From Alectoria sarmentosa (Eukaryota > Ascomycota > Lecanoromycetes > Lecanorales > Parmeliaceae), in assembly GCA_009733775.1 (NCBI GenBank), contig WOGZ01000297.1:1-41041 (forward strand): a stretch of DNA of 41,041 nt, read 5' to 3'. Positions 1 to 11,679 of this stretch are shown here, one piece after another. The translations under genes were made by a program, and so were the position numbers. The stretch's first letter is position 1, and each line of letters begins with the position of its first letter. Under the pieces are notes generated by a model that worked only from the letters and a program-made list of their open reading frames with translations, was not told the origin of the DNA and ran no database searches.

Positions 1-330
1 TTATCATAAACATTTATATAATTATCTTTTGACAACGTATTTAATTATGCTAGTAGCCCCTTAAGGTAATTTCGATTATAATGTTAATAATAAACGCGTT
101 ATTTTAATAATTTTTAATATTTTGTATATGCTCGATATGAGCGTCAATTTTTTATTAATTAAAAAGTTTTTAAATATCGATATTGAAATCGTTTTTTATA
201 AAAAAGATTGTGTTTTAATTCAAAATAATATAACGTTAATCGATACGCGAAACCGCGATTTGTTTTTTTTTAAATTTTTGAAAAAATAATAATGCTTTAA
301 TCATTTATAACATTTTTTCGAATTCAATTT

Positions 331-1245
331 ATTAATTATAATATATTCGCATAAATCATTTAAATTAATAAAATTTTAACAAACTTTTTAATATCGTTAT
401 AAATATGAATTTTTTCAAAAACATTATTGAAAAATACATTTATGAATGTTATATAATGAATTATTAAAAAACGATTTTTCATAATAATCTTATAACGCTC
501 GATATTTTATAAAATGAATTTATTTATAACGATTTTATAAAACTTTTAATTTTCATTAATTTCAACGATTATAAATATTTTATAACGTTCAAAAATGATT
601 TCATTTATTATTTTAAAATTTATTATATTTATTATAAAAGTGAAATCTTTATTATATTTTTGCGTTTTAAGATTTATTTGAAATTTCGCGATTATCGAAT
701 TAATCGTATTCGTTTTGATAATAAAAACGAATATATTAATAAAAAAAATTAAATGTTTTATTCAGGCGAGCATTAAATAAAAATTTATTATTATAAACAA
801 TCTCGAAATGAATAAAATCGTTAAACGATTTAATTAAATTTTGATAAATAAAATGTATTCGATTTTATTAAATTTTAATTTTAATAAATCTTTTTGATTT
901 GAAATAATAATTATAATCAATTATTTGATGATGCGTTTTTTTAACATCAGAATTATTATCACATTTTTCGAAACCTTTTATTATCGTAAACTTATTCTTT
1001 TTTATTTGCGTATAATTAATTTCATCATTTACGTTTTAAAACGCATTTAAGAAAAACTTATAAATAAAAACGAAAAATTTATTCTTTTAAATTATGAAAA
1101 CGAATTCATTTTTCGTCTTTATAATTTAATTAAAAAAAAGATTATTCACATTAACGATATACATTTCGTCGAAAAATGTTTATATTTTATAAATTTCGAA
1201 GAGAAAATTAAGATTCACGAGCTTTTAAATAAACGTTAACGTTTT
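331..1245 (+). pseudogene. copia integrase remnant (element A)
   Basis: Six-frame reading shows the conserved copia integrase order: a HxxxH-like zinc-binding start (YIRINHLN near 331), a segment FKIYYIYYKSEIFIIFLRFK typical of the catalytic core, then RIRFDNKNEY near 709-733, corresponding to the family motif R-x-DNGGEY with the D and E kept and both glycines mutated. A DSRAFK tract near 1210-1225 matches the conserved C-terminal part of the core. The integrase would insert the cDNA into the host genome. Stops and frameshifts interrupt it, so it is a pseudogene. The match is from memory of the family, not a database search. Confidence 0.75.
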
Positions 1246-1689
1246 TTTATATTAATATTTATTATGAAAAAAACATTAAATAAACAACGTATTATTATAT
1301 TATTAAACATTAAATTTATAATTTCGATTAAATCGTCAAATTAATTATCATCAATGAATATTTCATCGTTAATTATTAATCGTTTTTAAAAATCTCATTT
1401 TATCATTATTATAATGCGAATATTTATAACATTTATTAAATTTATTATATTAATTATTAAACTTATCGTTATTTCTTTTTCGTTAATATTTTCAAAATTT
1501 ATTAAAATGAGAATTGTGCGAGAATATTTCGAATATGAAATTATTTAAAAGATATTTGATGATTATAAAAATCTCATTATTTCGAATCTTTATGATTTAT
1601 TATTTGATTTTTTGACGAAAACTTTCATTTTTTTTATTTTTTTTGCGAATTATATTAATAAATTTAATATTTTCGAATTTATAATTTAC

Positions 1690-3235
1690 AAATAAATGAT
1701 TTTTAATAATTTATTTTATATGAATTGAAAAATTAACATGCGAGATGAATATAAGTTTTTTATAAATAATAACATTTAATGTTTTATTTAAACGTTTTTA
1801 AGAATTTATATTTTTCGAGATCGTTGAATTTATATTATAAAACGAAATTTTAAAGAGAAAATCATTCGTTATAAAATACGTTGAATTATTTAAAAATTCG
1901 AATAATAAAAAAATTATAATTATCATAATATTTTCGCATTAATAATAAAATTCATAAATTATAAAGCGATTTTTGCGCTTATAACGATTATAAATTAAAA
2001 TATAAAATAAATAAACGTTAAAATCGCTTTTTTTTATAACGATGTTCAAAAAAACATTTATATATAACAATTTAACAACTTTAATAAAAATAATATCAAG
2101 ATTTACAAATTGAATAAGATCTTTTATAATTTGAAATAATCTCTTAAAATTTGATATTAACATTTTTCGATTTATATAAAAAAATTCGATTTCAATCTCA
2201 TCGAATCGAACGATAATATGTTTATAAATCTTAAAAAAAAAATCATTATAACGTTTTACGTCGATAATGTTTTGATTATAAATCGCAATAAAGTCGTTAT
2301 TAAACGAATCAAAGATGCTTTAAACGTCAAATTTCACATATTAAATTTGAAATCATACATCTTTTATTTGAACATGATCGTCAAAAGAAATCGTTATAAC
2401 GATATTATTCGTTTGAAATAAAAAACGTACATTATACATTTTCTCAATCACTTTAAATGTTAAAATTTTATTTTTATTAATATATTATTCGAAATCAATC
2501 GCAGATTGACGCTCGTCGAAAAGAGTTATTTGATTTTTAAGAAATTTCGTGAAAAACATTAATTCGTTATGAGCTTTTTAATATACGTTATATTAAAAAT
2601 TCGTTTTAATATTATTTATATTATTTTTTTGATTAATTGATATTCAATTAATTTTATTTCAACGCATTAAAATGCGATTATTCGAATTTTTCGATATTTT
2701 AAAAACACGATGCATTACGAATTCGTGTATAAAAGCTTTTTAAAAAATTTATTCGATTACATTAATTTTGATTAAATTAAAAACTTAATTCGAAAATTCA
2801 TCTTCGATTATTTATTTAATTTGAATAATAACGTTATTAATTAATTAAATAAACGTTAAATTATTATAACATTATTTATTTATAAAACAAAATATATCGA
2901 TTAAACGTAAATTATTAAAAAAATTATTTAATTAAAAAACCCTTTTAATCAATTTTTGCGATTTAACGATTCAAATCTCAAAATTATCATAATTTTTAAA
3001 AATAATTAAAACGTAATCGTTTTCGTAAAGAACGCTTAATTTCATATTCGCATTAAACACATTAACATCGTTTATCATTTTATACGCGAAAAAGTTAATA
3101 ACGATATTATGAATATTCAATATGTTTTCATTAATAAATAAATGATTAATAATCTTATTAAGATCTTATATCTCGACAAGTTTATTGCATTTCGCGATAT
3201 TTTTAAAATAAAAACAATTTTATATCATTCACTTA
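1690..3235 (+). pseudogene. copia reverse transcriptase/RNase H remnant (element A)
   Basis: The RT portion reads through stops from about 1690. It contains IIRYKIR near 1870 (family: I-x-RYKARLV), IYKLNK near 2098, and an open stretch 2218-2421 with FYVDNVLIINRNK, the YVDD catalytic box with the second Asp changed to Asn. RNase H follows, with a degraded TRPDIA block (about 2600), IRIFRYFKNTMHYEF (about 2670-2715) and HIRIKHINIVYHFIREKV (about 3045-3100), which is highly characteristic of copia RNase H. The last recognisable residues are near 3230. The same region exists in element D on the other strand. Confidence 0.82.
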
Positions 3236-3239
3236 AAGC

Positions 3240-4262
3240 TATTTAAAGCGCTATTTCAAAAAAAATGTTTAAATCGTTATCATTATTCAACGTCTGTAAC
3301 TTTAAAAAAACGATTTCATTAATTTTCACATTTCGAATAATCGATCGAAATCGAAATTATTCGCAAAACCTTAATATCAATCTTAACGTGTCAAAAACTT
3401 CATTATATTATTACAATATTAAAAGCTAATTTATCGTTGTTGCAATTATATTCACAAATTTTGCGAATCTTTTTTCGAAACACTTATATTTATATTCTAT
3501 TCAAATTTAAAATCTACGAAATTATTCAAAAGATCGCCATCGTCGTCTTTTCGTCAATCGTCTTAAATATTCTCATCAAGATTATCATATTCATATTTTT
3601 TGAAATCATTATATTTATGTCTTTAAAATCATCGTATTTATATTCTTAAACGTTATTATCGTTATCACATTATAAACATCGTCATTATACATCTTCCGCA
3701 TACACGTTATTAATCATTATTATCAAATATCAATATCTTAAAACGACTCTTACGAGTCTTATAATCGATCGCATATATATATATATATGCATATGCAATT
3801 CGAAATATTTCGTTTAATCGAAAAATAAACTCTTATATATATTTATTAATTATATATTAATTGAATTTTGATGTGTATTAAGTGAATTGAAAATAAATTT
3901 ATCAAAAAACGATTTTTCGTCAAAAAGTGGAATTTTTTTTATGTGATATCGTGACGAATATGTTTAAAAGAATATAATCGTTTTCAGATTTTCGATTTTC
4001 ACTCTTTTTACCCGGCTTTGAACATCGCGAGTTTCGAATCTCGTTTTTGAAATTCGAATGTTTATAAAAGGGGAGATGGTGCATAAAAAATAGGGATGAT
4101 TTATGAAATAAAGATGGTTTAGAGGGGAATGATCATATTCTTTTTCGGATTTTCATTGTTTCTATTCGGTTTTAAACATCGCGAGTTTCGAATCTCATAT
4201 TTGAAATTCGAGTTTTTATGAGGCGCATAAGGGGTAGGGGAGCTGTATAAGGGTGATTTCAC
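3240..4262 (+). repeat. 3' non-coding part of copia A, with inverted partner and a 154-bp tandem duplication
   Basis: No coding potential. Positions 3440-4040 match the reverse complement of 15339-15960, for example the shared block around 3786-3830 against 15549-15610, so this is the common 3' end of copia elements A and D. A short (AT)n run lies at 3773-3788. Immediately downstream, about 3985-4100 is repeated at about 4140-4250 with a period of 154 bp: the block AACATCGCGAGTTTCGAATC starts at 4021 and again at 4175. The second copy extends into GGGG-rich, less mutated sequence. Confidence 0.7.
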
Positions 4263-4337
4263 ATTAACTATCCGGCGTTAGGCTCACTGTAGTTATCCGG
4301 CGTTCGATTTTTCTAGAAGTATGCGTGCGAAGGGGAG
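4263..4337. repeat. Unmutated patch with duplicated ATCCGGCGTT motif
   Basis: This segment keeps CC, GG and CA dinucleotides that are nearly absent on both sides. The 10-mer ATCCGGCGTT occurs at 4270-4279 and again at 4295-4304 (25-bp period). It ends with GAAGGGGAG at 4329-4337, directly against the TGT that opens the candidate LTR at 4338, so this purine run could be a polypurine tract of an upstream plus-strand element. Origin unknown. Confidence 0.5.
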
Positions 4338-4460
4338 TGTCGAAATTCAGGTTACGTGATAGATCACGTGACGGGCGCATGCGCTCGTAGCTTAGGTCGC
4401 ACTTTCCTTCGTAACACTCTTAAAGCAATACAACTAAGTGTCCTACATCATATTTCCACA
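4338..4460 (+). repeat. Candidate LTR, same family as 32145-32282
   Basis: Starts TGTCGAAATTCAGG and ends TTTCCACA (TG...CA). It contains a CACGTG palindrome and the block CGTAACACTCTTAAAGCAAT. The reverse complement of 32145-32282 has the same start (TGTTGAAGTTCGGG), a CACGTGA in the same place and the block CGTAACACTTTTAAAGCAAT, so the two are copies of one LTR family. It may be the 3' LTR of copia A, since a purine-rich tract abuts it upstream and D, related to A, starts with the same LTR. It could instead be the 5' LTR of gypsy B, whose gag begins 164 bp downstream. I cannot decide. Confidence 0.6.
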
Positions 4461-4623
4461 GTTAAAGCCTTTATCGATAAATATTATTTTATTTAATTCA
4501 TTTATTTAACGACATTAAGAATAATCGTTAAGCATTATTTTTGATAATATTATTTTAATAAGTTCATCACGTCGCTTTATTACATTTGAAACCTTTATCG
4601 AAATAACGATTTACGATAACATC

Positions 4624-5400
4624 ATGTCTTCGTTTAATTTTAATTCGAATTCGTTTAATGCGAATCTCGATTATTAATAATTATAATAAAATATCAACGT
4701 TGCTGTGTAGAGAGTTATTATTTAAACATTATAACATTTTTAAATATCAATCGACTCAATAAGTTCGTCAGAAAATTTAAATTTATAAAATTTAATTAAC
4801 GAATCAAGCATCTCGACGTTATTAAATTATTAAAATTCATCAAATTTTAATTATTTCGATTTTCATTTTGATAAATTTTATAATGAAGACGAGATCGTTA
4901 TTATAAACAAAAACATTTATTTTTATAACGTTATTCTTTTTATCGAACGTTTACGAAATATCGTTATTGTGAAAAACTCTTTAACAATCAAAACAAATTT
5001 CAACATAATTTTAAGAAATATAATATTGTTATAATATATTATAAAATTATTTAATCTTGAAAAGCTTAATTTAAAAATTGATAATAACATTAAAAAGTGA
5101 TACAAGATATTGTTAAGACGTTTTAAAAAATTTATAAAGATAACATTTACTTATCTCATTGCGAAGAAATATATTTTAATAAATGCATATAATCAAAAAG
5201 AGTTATTCGAATATATGCAAATAATCGTTCGTTATATCAAATTTGTTAACATCGACAATATCGAGAATTAATTAATATTCATTTATTAAAACATTATTGT
5301 CAAATTACGTGTTTTCGTAAACTCGCCTTTCATTACGATATCAATCTTTTCATTTATTTAAATGTTTGAATTGAAAAAAGATATTTGATTTAAAATGTTT
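4624..5400 (+). pseudogene. gypsy gag remnant (element B), N-terminal and core
   Basis: An ATG at 4624 opens a Ser/Asn-rich start (MSSFNFNSNSFNANLDY) typical of fungal gypsy gag proteins; a stop follows. Reading on through stops, about 4890-5330 gives the gag core, with a run resembling R-x-VY-x-F-x-x-RL, then LLRRFKKFIK near 5120 and AYNQKELFEYMQIIVRYIKF near 5185-5245. This is the pattern of the fungal retrotransposon gag domain (W/F-x-x-L-x-x-RFK followed by AY-x-Q). Gag would form the virus-like particle. The assignment rests on pattern memory. Confidence 0.65.
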
Positions 5401-6340
5401 CGTTTAAAATTTCAAGATTTATTTCAATAGCGTGTTGCCGAAAGTTTTTAATAAAATTCAAAATAAAATTAATAAAATGTTAATCGTCAAAATCAATAAT
5501 AAAGTTATGAGAGTTAATTATTTAATTTTAATTTTTCTCAATCTCAATTTTATTTATAACAATTTTTTGATTATTAATATCGATTTTATAATAGAGAATA
5601 AAATGTTTACAATAATTAATAATATGATTATTAATCAAATCGATAATACGCTTTATAAGACAATTCTTTTATTTAAACATCTTGATTTCAAATCGTCGAT
5701 CTTTCAAACACGTTCGTTTCGACGTTATTAAATCTTAAATAATCAAATCTCTCTTTTCAAAATGAAAGGTTTTTAAAATGAAATGATCGCGATTATCGAG
5801 ACAATAGATAATTATAACAATTATAAAATATTTATTATAATCAAGCCGCTGTTTATCAAGCAGATTATGAAAATCAAATTATTCATAATTAAATCGATTA
5901 TAATAATGAGAATTAATTTGATGATTAAATTTAAGATTATAAAAAATAAGAGACCTATCAAATCGAGTTTATTAAATAAAATTTCAACGATGATTACGAA
6001 AAAAATGAATTTTAGAATGAAATTTATGTTAATTTTGTTGATATTTATATCGTTTATCATAATTGTGTTACGTTTTTTAATTCGAAATCGAAGTTTTATA
6101 AACATTTGCGAGAAGGTTATTTGTTTAAAATTATAAAGAATTTTTTAACAATTTATAAGCAAACGACGCCCTTGATTTTATCAATATTTTTAATTTTATT
6201 AATTTTCTCAATTTTCAATCATCAAATTGAAATTATCGAATTTGATATTATCGACATTTCAAATTTAAATATAAATTTTGCTTTTCGAAAATGAAATTAC
6301 GTTTATATCTTTATACGTTTATGAAGCGAAATCATTAATG
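5401..6340 (+). pseudogene. gag C-terminus / protease-proximal region (element B)
   Basis: Several short plus-strand open frames lie here (5432-5731, 5783-6136, 6106-6294). They are Ile/Asn/Lys-rich as expected for RIP-mutated coding sequence. Their position between gag core and protease suggests the gag tail and the start of the protease, but no zinc-knuckle cysteines survive and no motif is recognisable. The opposite-strand frame 5821-6105 is a shadow. Confidence 0.4.
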
Positions 6341-6399
6341 AAAAGGTTTATATGAATACGAATTGTGAAATAACGTTAACAGATAAATTATGATTATTA

Positions 6400-6650
6400 A
6401 CATTATTATTTTTGATGAAAATTCGAAAAATAACGTCGCCTCTTCGTGTTAAGGGTTTTAAATCAACAATACACGATATCGATGAATATGTTTTGATTTC
6501 GATATACATTTTTATCATCAAAAATGACATTAAGATTCTTTATCGCATTCATAAAAAAATTCATTTTATTGACAATTTAAAAGTTTATATGTTATTAAAA
6601 AATAACATTATAAGTCTTAAAAAGATTATGTTAAATGTCGTTTAAAACAA
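6400..6650 (+). pseudogene. gypsy aspartic protease remnant (element B)
   Basis: The open frame 6412-6645 gives PLRVKGFKSTIHDIDEYVLI followed by IHKKIHFIDNLKVYMLLKNN. This corresponds to the region of fungal gypsy proteases reading 'V-x-GF/IG-x-x-x-H-x-x-x-EY ... E-x-H-x-VDNL-x-x-x-MLIG-x-D'. The IG-x-D end is changed to KNN. The catalytic D-S/T-G should lie just upstream but is not readable. Function in a live element would be cleavage of the Gag-Pol polyprotein. Confidence 0.6.
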
Positions 6651-6977
6651 AACATACATTAACAATTATAAAGTCATTATTATTATAATAAATCAATAAC
6701 GAAATTTTTATCAAAAAAAAATTTATGCTAAAAAGGCCTTGATCATAATCTCTCATATTAACATTATGATATTAATTAACATTTCAAAAACATTGTTTAA
6801 AAGAGATTTTATTTTCGAGCTTATAATATAACGAGATCTAACGATGTATATTCATTTAATGAATTCACATATCGTCGACGTTTTTATCAAAAATGAGATC
6901 GAAAATATTATATAAATTCTTAAAAGATTTCGTTTAAATATGTTATGCGAATTTGATTACGAGAACGTATTCTTTGT

Positions 6978-7045
6978 TGAAATCTCGTCAATCTCGTCGA
7001 TTTCGTCAATTTCGTCGATTTTATTAATTTCGTCAAATTTATTAA
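6978..7045 (+). repeat. 9-bp degenerate tandem repeat (ATYTCGTCR)
   Basis: About seven copies of a 9-bp unit, variants of AATCTCGTC/AATTTCGTC. In one frame they encode Ile-Ser-Ser repeated. The repeat lies between protease and RT of element B and probably represents a low-complexity linker of the polyprotein. Each unit retains a CpG. Confidence 0.7.
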
Positions 7046-7219
7046 ATAAGGGTTTGTTAAAGTCTTCGTCGAAGTTTTTCGTAAATATCAATTGAATTAA
7101 AAAAGTAATTATTTTTATTATAATAACATCAATGTCTTTAACAAAAAGTTTGTTAACTTTTATTCATAATGTCGTCGCAAATTAAATAAATGTTATTAAA
7201 GAAATTAAATTGTTAAACG

Positions 7220-8850
7220 AAATTATGATTTACGACGATAATCATGATATAAAAATTCTTATAAATTTGATAAATGAGTTTCTTATTTTTTGATAAAACG
7301 AAAATTTTATTAAAATATTTGAAAAAAATTGAATGAAGTTATCGTTATGTGATGATTGATAATTTAAATTATCAAAAACGAATCGTGTTAAGATCTATTC
7401 GCTGAGTATTAAAAATAAAATTATTATCGACGAAACATTCGACGATTTGTAACGATAAGACAGGCTTAAATATATCACGAAGTTTATATCATTCAATTAT
7501 TTAATATTTATTATATAAAAGATTTTATTTAATGATAAGCGCAAAAACAAAATAATAATTAACATTAAAAATCTTAACGATTTCATCGTGTTTAACATAT
7601 ACTCAATATCATTATAATCAAACATCATAATAAAATTAATAAAATGTACACACTTATTTATATTTGATGTTATATTTTTTTTTATCAATAATTAATACAT
7701 TACGATCATCGTTATATATTGATCGTGATTTTTTATCGCGAATAAGAAACTTTCAACGTATCAATTATGAGATGTATAAATTTTATAACATATATATAAC
7801 GACAAATTGATAAAATCTTGCGCCCTATATGAGATTTCGTTCAAATTTATATCGATGATATTATCATCGATTTCAAAAGCTTTATGAAACATATCACAAA
7901 TTTATAAAAATTATTTTTATTATTAACGAAACATAACATTATCATATCGTTAATAAAAACATTTCTCAATTATTCGAACATTAATTTATTAAATCGTAAA
8001 ATTAATTTATTCGATATGATTATAATAAAAGATAAATTCAAAACAATCAGCGTTATCATTTATCTTATTATCTTTGACGATTTAAAATATTATTTAAATT
8101 TGATAAATTATTTGCGAAATGTTATTCATTATTATGCACAATTCATTAATTCGTTATAAATTTTAAAGACTCTTTTATTTAAAGAAGCATTTAATAAAAA
8201 CAATTTATATCGTATTTATTCGTTTAAGCTTCATCTATTAAAGATTTTTTTATAAATTTTTTTTTTTTTTAACAATTTATAAAAAGCTTTAAATAGATCA
8301 TCGTTATTTATACATTTTAATGATAACAAAATCTTATAAAGAAATTTAAATGCTTCGCGAGAATAAAGTTTTAACATATAAATCTTTTATGTCAAAAAGG
8401 ATTATATAGCAAAAAACAATAATAAAGACAAATTATCATTAAAGATTATTATAAAATCGATTATGTTTTTATCAAGAATGTTGATAATCGTTGAAAGAAA
8501 CTATTAATCGATTGAATTTGAGATAACAAACTTTGTTTGAATTATCAAAAAAATTCGACATTTTATGAAATCGTTTAAACATTCTATCGTTATTTAAATA
8601 AATCATTCAATTATCTTAAACATCATGAAATAATCTTCGATTACGTTCATTATTTTTATAATGAAAATAAACGTTCATTTGATACGAGCTTTGCAATTTT
8701 TTCGATAATTTCATTTTGATATGAAATATAAATTTGATAAAAAACATATCGTTTTCGATATATTATCACATCTCGTCAGCAATAAATCGATGCTATTCGA
8801 AAATCATTCGAAGTTCGACGTTTTATATATTTGCGTTACGTAAACATTAA
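7220..8850 (+). pseudogene. gypsy reverse transcriptase/RNase H remnant (element B)
   Basis: Reading through stops from about 7220 gives the N-terminal RT extension (KIIIDETFDDL near 7420-7450, then DRLKYITKFISFNYLIF; family: V-x-TFDELH-x-x-GRLKYTTE-x-TPFSYPVF). The catalytic box is intact as YIDD at 7848-7859, followed by the thumb/connection region (LKYYLNLINYLRNVIHYYAQ near 8085-8145, family: L-x-YYLGL-x-GFLR-x-x-I-x-YYAQ). RNase H should follow to about 8850 but is poorly preserved. Numerous stops preclude function. Confidence 0.8.
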
Positions 8851-8989
8851 AAAATAATAACGTTTACGCTTATTTCGTTATCATGATATAAATGAATAAA
8901 ACTTTTCGCGAAAGATTTATGTTTGATTATAACACGAACAATTATTAAACAAAAATCGTCGAAATCATTGATATTAATATTAAGTTTGA

Positions 8990-9900
8990 AATTAATGACG
9001 AAAACGCCGAGCTTTCTTTTATTCATAATATTAATTTAAATCTCATTTTTTATAAAAACAAATTTATAAATCTTAAACGATTATATATATCTCGATTATT
9101 AATCAAAGAGATTTTAAAGATAACACACGACAACGATCATCAAAACTTTGAAAGAATCTTTAACATTATCTTTAAATTATAATATATATAAAACTTATCA
9201 AAACATCTTTATAAATACATTAAGCATTGTTTTAATTGTTTAACATTATAAACTCGTCGTCATAAATCTTATAATTATTTTTAATTTATAAAAAGTTCAA
9301 GCATATTATTTCACATTTTAATGCTTGACTTTATTCTCGTTATGTTATTATTTAAAAAAGATTTCGATTATGTTATAATAATTATAGATAAATTTAATAA
9401 ACGTATCATTTGTATTTTTGATAAATTTATTTAAAATGTTAAAAAATGAGTTATAACATTGATTAATCGTTTTGATATCGAAAATTAAAGCATATTCAAA
9501 TTCTGCTTTTTAATAAAAATTCAAAATTCTTATTCGATTTATAAAAGATCATATTTAATAAATTTAAAGTCAGGTTATTATATTTTATTATTTATCATTC
9601 ACAAACAAATGATAACAATGAGCGTATCAATCAAACAATTAAAATCGTTTTACGCTTTTATATGCACACGTTGCAAAAGCCTTTCGCATAATTTATTATT
9701 TTATCACGTATACAATCATTATTCAACAATGCGAAATCGACAATTATCATAAAATCGTCAAACGAGATTTCATATGATTTCTCATTTAACAAAAACTTTG
9801 ATTTGTTAATATCAAATTTATTATAATAAAATCATATTAAAATTAAGATCGAAGTTGTCGACGTTATCAATTTCGTTTAAATAAGTCAAAAATTCCATTA
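8990..9900 (+). pseudogene. gypsy integrase remnant (element B)
   Basis: Recognisable through stops: LYISRLLIKEI near 9083-9115, the zinc-binding segment (HCFNCL near 9220), LDFILVML near 9328-9352 with the first catalytic Asp kept, FDYVIIIIDKFNKRIICI near 9363-9416, and MSVSIKQLKSFYAFICTR near 9620-9672 (family: DGQ-SER-x-NQ...LR-x-F). The last catalytic Glu region is mutated. The arrangement is that of a Ty3/gypsy integrase immediately downstream of RNase H. Confidence 0.78.
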
Positions 9901-10019
9901 TAATCGTAAACATTAATTTATATATTTTAGAAAAAAATAAGATATTGCTTCGCCTGTATAAAGGTTATTTCATATTTCAATTTATTAACGTTATTAAAGT
10001 CGATAAGCTTAATCAAAAA

Positions 10020-10400
10020 TACGTAAATTTATTCGATATCGTTTTTAAAATAAGCAAATAAGTTTATCACCTTGATATATTCGATTATTAAAAAATTTAT
10101 TCGATATTCTTCGTCGCTCAATTAAAATCTTGATTCGATATAAATTCATTCGATAAATCTTTATCAAATAAATATGATTCGATTTTCGTCGAAAATAACA
10201 TTGACGAATATAAGTTATGAAAAATAAATCGTTTTTTAATAAGCGAATAAATCGATGAAATAAAGATTATTTAATCGATTATTTATTATAATAATAAAAA
10301 TACGATTTGAAATATGATTAATAATATAATATTAAACATCTCGACGACGCGTCGTTATGAATATAAGATTATAAAAACGTTATATAATCACGAGAGAATT
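10020..10400 (+). pseudogene. integrase tail with chromodomain (element B)
   Basis: Through stops this region reads like the C-terminal tail of fungal chromovirus Pol: YHLDIFDY near 10067-10090 (family: Y-x-LDLP), VAQLK near 10115-10130, SIFVENNIDEYK near 10180-10216 (family: SVFVEGDTDEYK), then a run ending MINNIILNISTTRRYEY near 10314-10365 that aligns with the W-Y-x-V/I-K-x-L-x-x-A end of a chromodomain. Such chromodomains steer integration to heterochromatin, which fits the location in a transposon-rich domain. Confidence 0.6.
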
Positions 10401-10458
10401 ATTAATTATCGTTTATGTTAACATTATTTCCCTTATTGAAAATATAACCAAATCGATT

Positions 10459-10605
10459 TGTTATCGAATCTCTTCTCTCGTCGAAAACTATAACAATTAA
10501 TCAAATTGTTATCGAAACATTTCTTTCGTTAAAGGCTTTCACAACAATTAATTAGATTGTTATCGAAACATTTCCTTCATCAAAGGCTTTCGCACAATGA
10601 ACTAT
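10459..10605 (+). repeat. Three-unit ~50-bp tandem repeat near 3' end of element B
   Basis: Units start at 10459, 10507 and 10558 (48, 51 and 48 bp), each opening TGTTATCGAA and, in the last two, continuing CATTTC-TTC--AAAGGCTTTC. Differences are mostly transitions. No coding frame is apparent. It lies after the chromodomain and before the candidate 3' LTR, so it is 3' untranslated sequence. Confidence 0.7.
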
Positions 10606-11051
10606 TGTTATTATGATATCATTTAAAGCAATTCCTTTATCGACTTTCGCGATGATATCATCGTCAAAGTCTTCAACAATTACATTTTTATTGATCTTTA
10701 TAAACATTATATTATTATATAAAACTCGTCGAAATCAACGTTTATTGCTTCAATAACTTTGATAATCAAATAACAATTTACGATAAATCGATATCTTTTC
10801 GATTTAATAAAAAAAACTTTCAAAGTTATCATAAAACATCAATGATGACGTCGTCAAAGTCTTTCGCAGAGCAAATACAATAATAAATGTTAAAAGAATT
10901 GCTTAATTAGATAATATGCGTTGTTAAAAGATCAATTGAAGCTTTTCGCTGCTTATTTATCGAATATTTGTTCATTTATTATAAACTTCTGCTTTGCATA
11001 CATAACGAGATCGTTATACATTTTTTTTATCTGCGATATGTTATCATAATG
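10606..11051 (+). other. 3' untranslated region of element B, no gene
   Basis: AT-rich, without a recognisable frame or motif. The phrase 'AAAG(T/C)CTTTCG(C)' recurs several times (for example near 10580 and 10857), suggesting decayed extra copies of the upstream tandem repeat. Confidence 0.4.
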
Positions 11052-11333
11052 TTAAGGATGCCGAGCACTTATCTTATCAAGATATTTATTTTGCTTATTA
11101 ATTGTATTTGTCAAGCAAGTATCTTGTCAAGCGCATAACTTGATATGCTTACATAAATAGTTAATTTTGCTAGAGAAAAGAATCATCTTACACATTATTA
11201 ATGAATATTTCATGTTGCCCTTATAAAGAATGTCTTAATTAAAGCAATATAATTTTCACATTTTATTCAAAAAGAGAATCATTATTCTTAATTTCGATTA
11301 TTGCATATCTTATTATCTATTGCACAATAAATT
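11052..11333 (+). repeat. Candidate LTR (282 bp), probably 3' LTR of element B
   Basis: This stretch is less AT-saturated than its surroundings. It begins TGTTAAGGATGCCGAGCAC and could end CTATTGCACA, giving TG...CA termini. It has internal repeats of (G/T)TCAAG(C/A)... around 11075-11150. It follows the last B coding remnants. No second copy was found in the window, so LTR status rests on termini, composition and position only. Confidence 0.4.
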
Positions 11334-11679
11334 TATAATAATTTATAATCATAACAATAAAAAAAATTAAAAGATTTTTTTGAAAAAAAAATTCAAGCAC
11401 GCTGATATAATAAAAATCTTTATTTATATCTTTATAAAAATGATAAAGAAATCGAAAAATGAGATTATCGCAATGTGATTTTAAGATTTTAAACAATTGT
11501 TTTAATTTTCGTTTTTTGAAAAAATTGAAATTAATTTCACGATGAACGTATTTGCAATAATAATAAACGATTATAAAAAGTTTTTTAATTAAATGAGAAA
11601 AAAGTTTTTTAATATAAAAAAATTAAAAAAATGCGTATTTAAAGCGTATTATAAATGAATTAAAACATGAAATTCTGCG

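Larger units (their letters stand above)
1..4040 (+). mobile_element. Ty1/copia element A, degraded, 5' end outside window
   Basis: A decayed copia-type retrotransposon on the plus strand. Translating through stops gives, in order, a pre-integrase segment (about 140-430), integrase (about 330-1245), reverse transcriptase (about 1690-2440) and RNase H (about 2560-3230), the copia order IN-RT-RH. The 3' untranslated part (about 3440-4040) is repeated in inverted orientation at 15339-15960, at the end of copia element D. The left end (gag, protease, 5' LTR) lies outside the window. The 3' LTR is either the 4338-4460 candidate or has been lost. No intact coding capacity remains. Confidence 0.82.
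4461..11333 (+). mobile_element. Ty3/gypsy chromovirus element B, degraded
   Basis: A plus-strand gypsy-type element whose domains can be followed in order through many stops: gag (from 4624), gag C-terminus/linker, protease (about 6410-6650), reverse transcriptase (about 7220-8160), RNase H (about 8160-8850), integrase (about 8990-9900) and chromodomain (about 10150-10380). The order PR-RT-RH-IN-chromodomain identifies a fungal chromovirus. The RT resembles that of element E, so they belong to related families. A 3' LTR is proposed at 11052-11333; a matching 5' copy was not found. Non-functional. Confidence 0.8.

Noticed and set aside
1..3240. AT-rich sequence as inserted mitochondrial DNA
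   Set aside because: Copia integrase and RT motifs can be read along it, and the mutations are transitions typical of RIP; no mitochondrial gene was recognised.
10459..10605. Regularly spaced repeats resembling a CRISPR array
   Set aside because: The repeats are contiguous degenerate units without unique spacers, in a eukaryotic transposon 3' region.
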